This document shows positions 60,659 to 64,000 of a stretch of DNA of 64,000 bases, one piece after another. Position 1 is the first letter of the stretch, and every line of letters begins with the position of its first letter. The notes beneath the pieces are model-generated. The model had not been told where the DNA came from and did no database searches. It was given only the letters and a program-made list of their open reading frames with translations. The DNA comes from Candidatus Saccharimonadota bacterium. Its GTDB lineage: Bacteria > Patescibacteriota > Saccharimonadia > Saccharimonadales > UBA4665. Made by a program: the position numbers and the translations under genes. Location of the stretch: assembly GCA_028286345.1 (NCBI GenBank), contig JAQBRT010000001.1, forward strand, positions 124,001-188,000, read 5' to 3'.

Positions 60659-61978
60659 ATGAAACTTCCATCCATGAAGTACACGGTCTTAACCGTGGCT
60701 ACGACCCTCATCAGCATCATTATTTATGTGATGCCGTTCCATGCATTTTTAACTGTGTGGGGTTCGTCACTATTTGGCCACTACATTGCACTCCGCCTCT
60801 GGAAAGAAGTGCTATTGCTAATCTTGGCAGTCGGCGCCTGTTTCCTCTTGCTGATCGACCACAAAATCCGTACCCATACACTACCGCGCCGCCTCGTTTG
60901 GACAATCCTGACCTACTGTTTCCTGCTGACTGCCTGGGGAATCATTGCGTATTCGCGTGACCAGGTAACTACCAAAGCCTTTGGCTACGGTCTAATCACT
61001 GACCTGCGTTTCCCAGTATTCTTCTTGCTTACCTGGACCATTGCGCTGCGCACCAACCGCTTACATAAACGTTCCGAGCGGCTGATTATGGGGCCGGCAG
61101 TGTTGGTGATTATTTTTGGCTTGCTTCAAGTCTTTGCCTTGCCGCGGGACTTTCTGCGCCACTTTGGCTACTCCGAAGCAACCATCTACCCATACGAAAC
61201 TATCAATCACAACATCAACTACATCCGTGTTGCCTCAACGCTTCGCGGTGCTAACCCGCTGGGTACTTACCTCATAATTCCCATCAGTTTATTGACTGTA
61301 TTCCTGGCAGCCGGCCGGCGTAACTGGCAGCGGTTTGCCCTTTTAGCCGGTGCCTTGACCGTGCTGTTCTTTAGTTACTCGCGTGCAGCTTGGGTTGGCA
61401 CGGCCTTAAGTATTGCCGTGGTACTGGCTGTAGGGCTGCGGTCTACGCTGCTGCGCAAAGAGTTCTTGGTAGGTGGCGTGGTGCTCCTGGTGGCATTTGC
61501 CGGCCTGGCAATTACGGCCCATGGCAATGCTCGTCTAGAGAACGTCTTCTTGCACACCGAGTCCCATTCCCAGATCAAAAAAACTTCCAACGAGGGCCAC
61601 TTGAGCGCGACGATGGCTGGCCTGAAAGATGTAGCGCACCATCCGCTAGGACAGGGCGTTGGCAGTTCCGGCCCGGCCAGCGTCTACAACAAGCAGCAGC
61701 GCATCCCAGAAAATTATTACCTACAAATAGGCGAAGAAGCTGGCTGGCTTGGCTTAGGGATCTTCGTATTCATGAATGTTGGCATTGGCTATTTGCTCTG
61801 GCTGCGCCGTCACGACCCATTGGCGCTCTGCCTGTTTGCTAGCCTGATCGGCATTAGCGCCGTCAACTTGTTTTCACAGGCTTGGGGCGACGATACACTA
61901 GCTTATGTTTGGTGGGGCCTGGCTGGCGTTGCCATGGTTAATGCCCCAACCGCCGCCACTAAAACAAAGAAGAAATGA
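60659..61978 (+). CDS. O-antigen ligase family membrane protein
   Basis: The 439-residue protein has about ten to eleven membrane helices and one large loop (about 285-355) before the last helices. FFSYSRAAWVGTALSIAV carries the conserved Arg of the Wzy_C/WaaL family, and the loop contains HLSATMAGLKDVAHHPLGQGVG. It would ligate or polymerise lipid-linked glycan at the outer face. TATACT ends 12 bases before the ATG, giving a very short leader. It is divergent from the initiating transferase. Confidence 0.9.
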   Translation: MKLPSMKYTVLTVATTLISIIIYVMPFHAFLTVWGSSLFGHYIALRLWKEVLLLILAVGACFLLLIDHKIRTHTLPRRLVWTILTYCFLLTAWGIIAYSRDQVTTKAFGYGLITDLRFPVFFLLTWTIALRTNRLHKRSERLIMGPAVLVIIFGLLQVFALPRDFLRHFGYSEATIYPYETINHNINYIRVASTLRGANPLGTYLIIPISLLTVFLAAGRRNWQRFALLAGALTVLFFSYSRAAWVGTALSIAVVLAVGLRSTLLRKEFLVGGVVLLVAFAGLAITAHGNARLENVFLHTESHSQIKKTSNEGHLSATMAGLKDVAHHPLGQGVGSSGPASVYNKQQRIPENYYLQIGEEAGWLGLGIFVFMNVGIGYLLWLRRHDPLALCLFASLIGISAVNLFSQAWGDDTLAYVWWGLAGVAMVNAPTAATKTKKK

Positions 61979-62361
61979 TAATCCAGTTTGCTAAATACAT
62001 GGCTGGTGGTAGCCTGTACTTTTGGTCCGGCTATGCCATCTTTGCCCTGTGCTACTCAGTGTTTGGCTGGGGCTGGTTGCCATCAAAAGTCGTTGCCGAT
62101 GTGTTTGGCTGGTCGCTGAACTATGTTGTGCAGCGCTACTGGGCATTTAATAGTGACCATCTAAAACTCAGCGAAATGCAGCACGCGACGCGCTACATCA
62201 CCATTGAAAGTATTGGCTTTGCTATCGACTATGCAATCATCGGGATTCTAAACGCCAACGGCATCACACCATACCTCGGCTTCTTTATTTCGTCTGCCTT
62301 CTTTACTGTTTGGAGCTATCTCTGGTACAAGTACTACGTATTCCCAGAAGCTAAGAAATGA
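61975..62361 (+). CDS. GtrA family membrane protein
   Basis: The 128-residue, four-helix protein has KYMAGGSLYFWSGYAIFAL and NYVVQRYWAFNSDH, GtrA-family features. It overlaps the ligase stop by four bases and likely flips or supports a lipid-linked sugar. It is the second GtrA-like protein in the window. It ends convergent with, and overlapping, the HAD phosphatase gene by 11 bases. Confidence 0.85.
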   Translation: MIIQFAKYMAGGSLYFWSGYAIFALCYSVFGWGWLPSKVVADVFGWSLNYVVQRYWAFNSDHLKLSEMQHATRYITIESIGFAIDYAIIGILNANGITPYLGFFISSAFFTVWSYLWYKYYVFPEAKK

Positions 62362-62989
62362 TATCGGTGATATCTTGCGCGCTGCGGACAAACCCCGCAA
62401 TGGGCAGGTGATCAAACTCGGATTGGTCGTTGAGGCCGTTTAAAAAAACATAGACTTCAAGGCCGGCAGAAGTTCCGGCGCTGACACCAGAGACGCTGTC
62501 CTCGATAGCGATACAGTCTTTTGGTTCAAGACCAAGCTGCTTAGCAGCCAATATGTAAACTGCCGGATTTGGTTTGTGGGTTGTGACATGTTCTTTGCCA
62601 AGGATAAGGCTAAACCGATCTTTGAGGCCAAGATGCTCCAGCATCACATGAAGCACTTTTGTGTCATTGCCTGAGACCACCCCGAGCACCAGGTTGCCCC
62701 GATACTGTTTTATAAACTCCGTGGTGTCGCGTACGGGGGTAACGTGATCAATAATATTGTCTTTAAACTCGGCGCTGTAGTCGCGGATAATTTGTTCGGT
62801 CACTTCTGGATCAAGTGATGAAAAGTACGTGGCAAAAAAGTTTCTCGTTGTGGTGCCAACAAGCTTTTTAAAATAGTCGTCGGGTATTTCTAGGCCATTG
62901 TCGCGGGCAATGCGCTGCATGATTTTAAATCGAGGGTGTTCGCTGAGTACGATAACACCATCAAAATCAAAAAGGAGAGCTTTTGGCAT
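62351..62989 (-). CDS. HAD-superfamily sugar phosphatase/phosphoglucomutase-like
   Basis: The 212-residue protein has HAD motif I LLFDFDGVIVLSEH, motif II VVSGND, the motif III lysine in LGKEHVTTHKPNP and motif IV CIAIEDSVSGVSAG, with a helical cap domain between. This is the beta-phosphoglucomutase-like subfamily; the physiological substrate is unknown. A longer frame exists, but TATAAT ends seven bases before the ATG at 62989, fixing that as the start of a leaderless gene. Confidence 0.9.
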   Translation of the reverse strand: MPKALLFDFDGVIVLSEHPRFKIMQRIARDNGLEIPDDYFKKLVGTTTRNFFATYFSSLDPEVTEQIIRDYSAEFKDNIIDHVTPVRDTTEFIKQYRGNLVLGVVSGNDTKVLHVMLEHLGLKDRFSLILGKEHVTTHKPNPAVYILAAKQLGLEPKDCIAIEDSVSGVSAGTSAGLEVYVFLNGLNDQSEFDHLPIAGFVRSAQDITDIIS

Positions 62990-62996
62990 GGGCCTG

Positions 62997-63002
62997 ATTA
63001 TA
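62997..63002 (-). promoter_or_regulatory. Consensus -10 TATAAT, leaderless start
   Basis: On the minus strand TATAAT ends seven bases before the HAD gene ATG at 62989. A weak -35 (TTCCGA) is 17 bases upstream. No ribosome site is present. Confidence 0.68.
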
Positions 63003-63057
63003 GGGTAGAAGGACGTGTTTCGGAAACACTTGCCAGATGTGTAATAATGGTTATGGT

Positions 63058-63537
63058 ATGAACGAAAAACAAACAAACGAACAGGCTGTGGTCCGGCCCA
63101 CCAAGAAGCAGAAAGAACTTCTCAGCTTTATCGACACGTTTATTAAAGAGCACGGCTACAGCCCGAGCTACCGCGAGATTATGAACGGCCTCAATTACAC
63201 CTCAGTTGCGACCGTGGCCTTACACGTTGGCAACCTGATTAAGCGTGGGCATTTGCGCAAGCGTGACCGCTCGGCGAGGTCGCTCGAAGTTGTATCACAA
63301 GACGAAATTGAAGCCACAAAGATCACTACCAACCTAGTTGCGCCAGCAGAAGAAAAGTGGCTGGTCGAAAAGGTTGAACACGCTTTTCAACAGATGGAAA
63401 ATGTTGGTGAACTGGCCGAGGCTAGCCTCGACCACCTGTACGTCTTAATTGGCGCGCTCAAGGTTCTTGGCCTCGATGGTGCTGCCCAGAGCTTTATGCC
63501 GCGCCTGACTGCGCTCAAGCAAAAACAGACAGCATGA
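63058..63537 (+). CDS. LexA-like winged-helix regulator lacking the peptidase domain
   Basis: The product is 159 residues. The first 70 match the LexA DNA-binding domain: TKKQKELLSFIDTFIKEHGY, SPSYREIMNGLNYTSVATVA, HVGNLIKRGHLRKRD. The remaining 85 residues are a helical acidic domain with no S24 peptidase Ser/Lys motifs or Ala-Gly cleavage site, so it cannot self-cleave like LexA. TAATAAT about nine bases before the ATG suggests a leaderless start. It overlaps the next gene by four bases. Confidence 0.82.
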   Translation: MNEKQTNEQAVVRPTKKQKELLSFIDTFIKEHGYSPSYREIMNGLNYTSVATVALHVGNLIKRGHLRKRDRSARSLEVVSQDEIEATKITTNLVAPAEEKWLVEKVEHAFQQMENVGELAEASLDHLYVLIGALKVLGLDGAAQSFMPRLTALKQKQTA

Positions 63538-64000
63538 ATGACCGTTACATTATCGGCAGAAAAGGTGTAAACCGTAAAAGACGTAGCCGAACCACTGGCG
63601 TGCTACTCCTGGTATTATTGCTGATTGGCGCCGGGGTGTGGTGGACTTTTACCTATGGCCTCAAAACCAAAACCACACTAACCCAGGCTAAGCCGGTTAT
63701 CACCAAAATTAGTTTTGATAACAATAAGACCAAGCATTTTGACGAACCCAATTTTGGCATTGACCTGCCCGTAGACTATGTTGAGCAGCGCCACGACGCC
63801 AAGCCCTACAATGTCTATTCGTTCCAGGGCACCACCAAAGATTCAACGCTGCGCCTGCTCGATGTGTACGAAGACGCCATCCCCGCCACGCTACCTCTTA
63901 ACCGTGTGGTAGCCGTAGAATCCAATGGCCCAAAGATTACACTGCGCGGCGAGGCCTCAGATACCTGCGAAACCTACACCAAAGACCCGCGGACAACTAA
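63534..64000 (+). CDS. Membrane-anchored protein, truncated by the window end
   Basis: The frame begins ATG AAT GAC, overlapping the LexA-like stop by four bases, and is open to the last base (155 codons visible). A basic N-terminus (RKGVNRKRRSR) precedes one membrane helix (about 22-40), followed by an extracellular domain with LPVDYVEQRHDAKPYNVYSF. No family is recognised. Because the gene overlaps the regulator it is probably in the same operon. Confidence 0.75.
   Translation, partial: MNDRYIIGRKGVNRKRRSRTTGVLLLVLLLIGAGVWWTFTYGLKTKTTLTQAKPVITKISFDNNKTKHFDEPNFGIDLPVDYVEQRHDAKPYNVYSFQGTTKDSTLRLLDVYEDAIPATLPLNRVVAVESNGPKITLRGEASDTCETYTKDPRTT

Noticed and set aside
62990-63076. N-terminal extension of the HAD phosphatase
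   Set aside because: The TATAAT box lies inside the extension, and the HAD motif I starts immediately after the ATG at 62989, as normal for the family.
1-64000. Alternative genetic code with TGA as glycine (SR1/Gracilibacteria)
   Set aside because: TGA terminates rnpA, yidC and the LexA-like gene at expected positions, and no core gene has an internal TGA.
1-64000. CRISPR arrays, rRNA genes and insertion sequences
   Set aside because: I saw no regularly spaced short repeats, no rRNA-like conserved sequence, and no transposase-like frame or terminal inverted repeat.

Overview
The window looks like chromosomal DNA from a Candidate Phyla Radiation bacterium, most likely a Saccharibacteria (TM7)-type organism. 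This is inference. The support is: compact, overlapping genes; a run of six small VirB2/TrbC-like membrane proteins beside a PrgI/VirB4/VirB6 secretion locus; a Gram-positive-style short YidC; a dnaA-dnaN-recF block; and one gene with strongly actinobacterial composition, since known Saccharibacteria live on Actinobacteria. TGA ends several genes (rnpA, yidC, lexA-like), so the recoded TGA=Gly code of SR1/Gracilibacteria is excluded. Hand-counted lines give about 55% GC in core genes and 30-42% in the middle of the polysaccharide region.

Layout. 1-6.5 kb: mixed small genes, four tRNAs (three Ser, one Arg with a GCG anticodon), a beta-lactamase-fold secreted protein, DUF1003 and YihY membrane proteins, ComF, three microproteins, and a foreign-looking secreted 89-residue protein behind a perfect consensus promoter. 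6.5-7.0 kb: an Hsp20 chaperone. 7.1-22.3 kb: a type IV secretion-like locus. Six pilin-like genes run leftward. A rightward operon encodes a VirB6/TrbL-like protein, PrgI, a split VirB4 (separate N-terminal domain and ATPase), a membrane protein ending in an M15 peptidase, a lysozyme-C39 peptidase protein and a small anchored protein. 22.3-28.6 kb: the replication origin neighbourhood (recF, dnaN and dnaA leftward; DnaA boxes and an AT-rich stretch; rpmH, rnpA, yidC and khpB/jag rightward).

28.6-62.4 kb is a large surface-polysaccharide locus. It has nucleotide-sugar synthesis (ManC, phosphomannomutase, Gmd and Rmd toward GDP-rhamnose; Ugd and UXS toward UDP-xylose), a Wzm/Wzt ABC exporter, an initiating polyprenyl-phosphate sugar transferase, an O-antigen-ligase-type protein, about eight glycosyltransferases, FkbM methyltransferases, GtrA/EamA-type flippase proteins and two large polytopic membrane proteins. 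Its middle (about 32-52 kb) is AT-rich relative to both flanks, like an exchangeable cassette between conserved core genes. 62.4-64 kb: a HAD phosphatase, a LexA-like DNA-binding protein without a protease domain, and the start of a membrane-anchored protein cut by the window end.

A recurring signal is promoters whose -10 hexamer lies only 6-9 bases before the start codon, with no Shine-Dalgarno. At least ten transcription-unit-leading genes show it, implying widespread leaderless mRNAs, while genes inside operons carry ordinary GGAG-type ribosome sites. No CRISPR array, rRNA, transposase, relaxase, integrase or VirD4-type coupling protein was seen.
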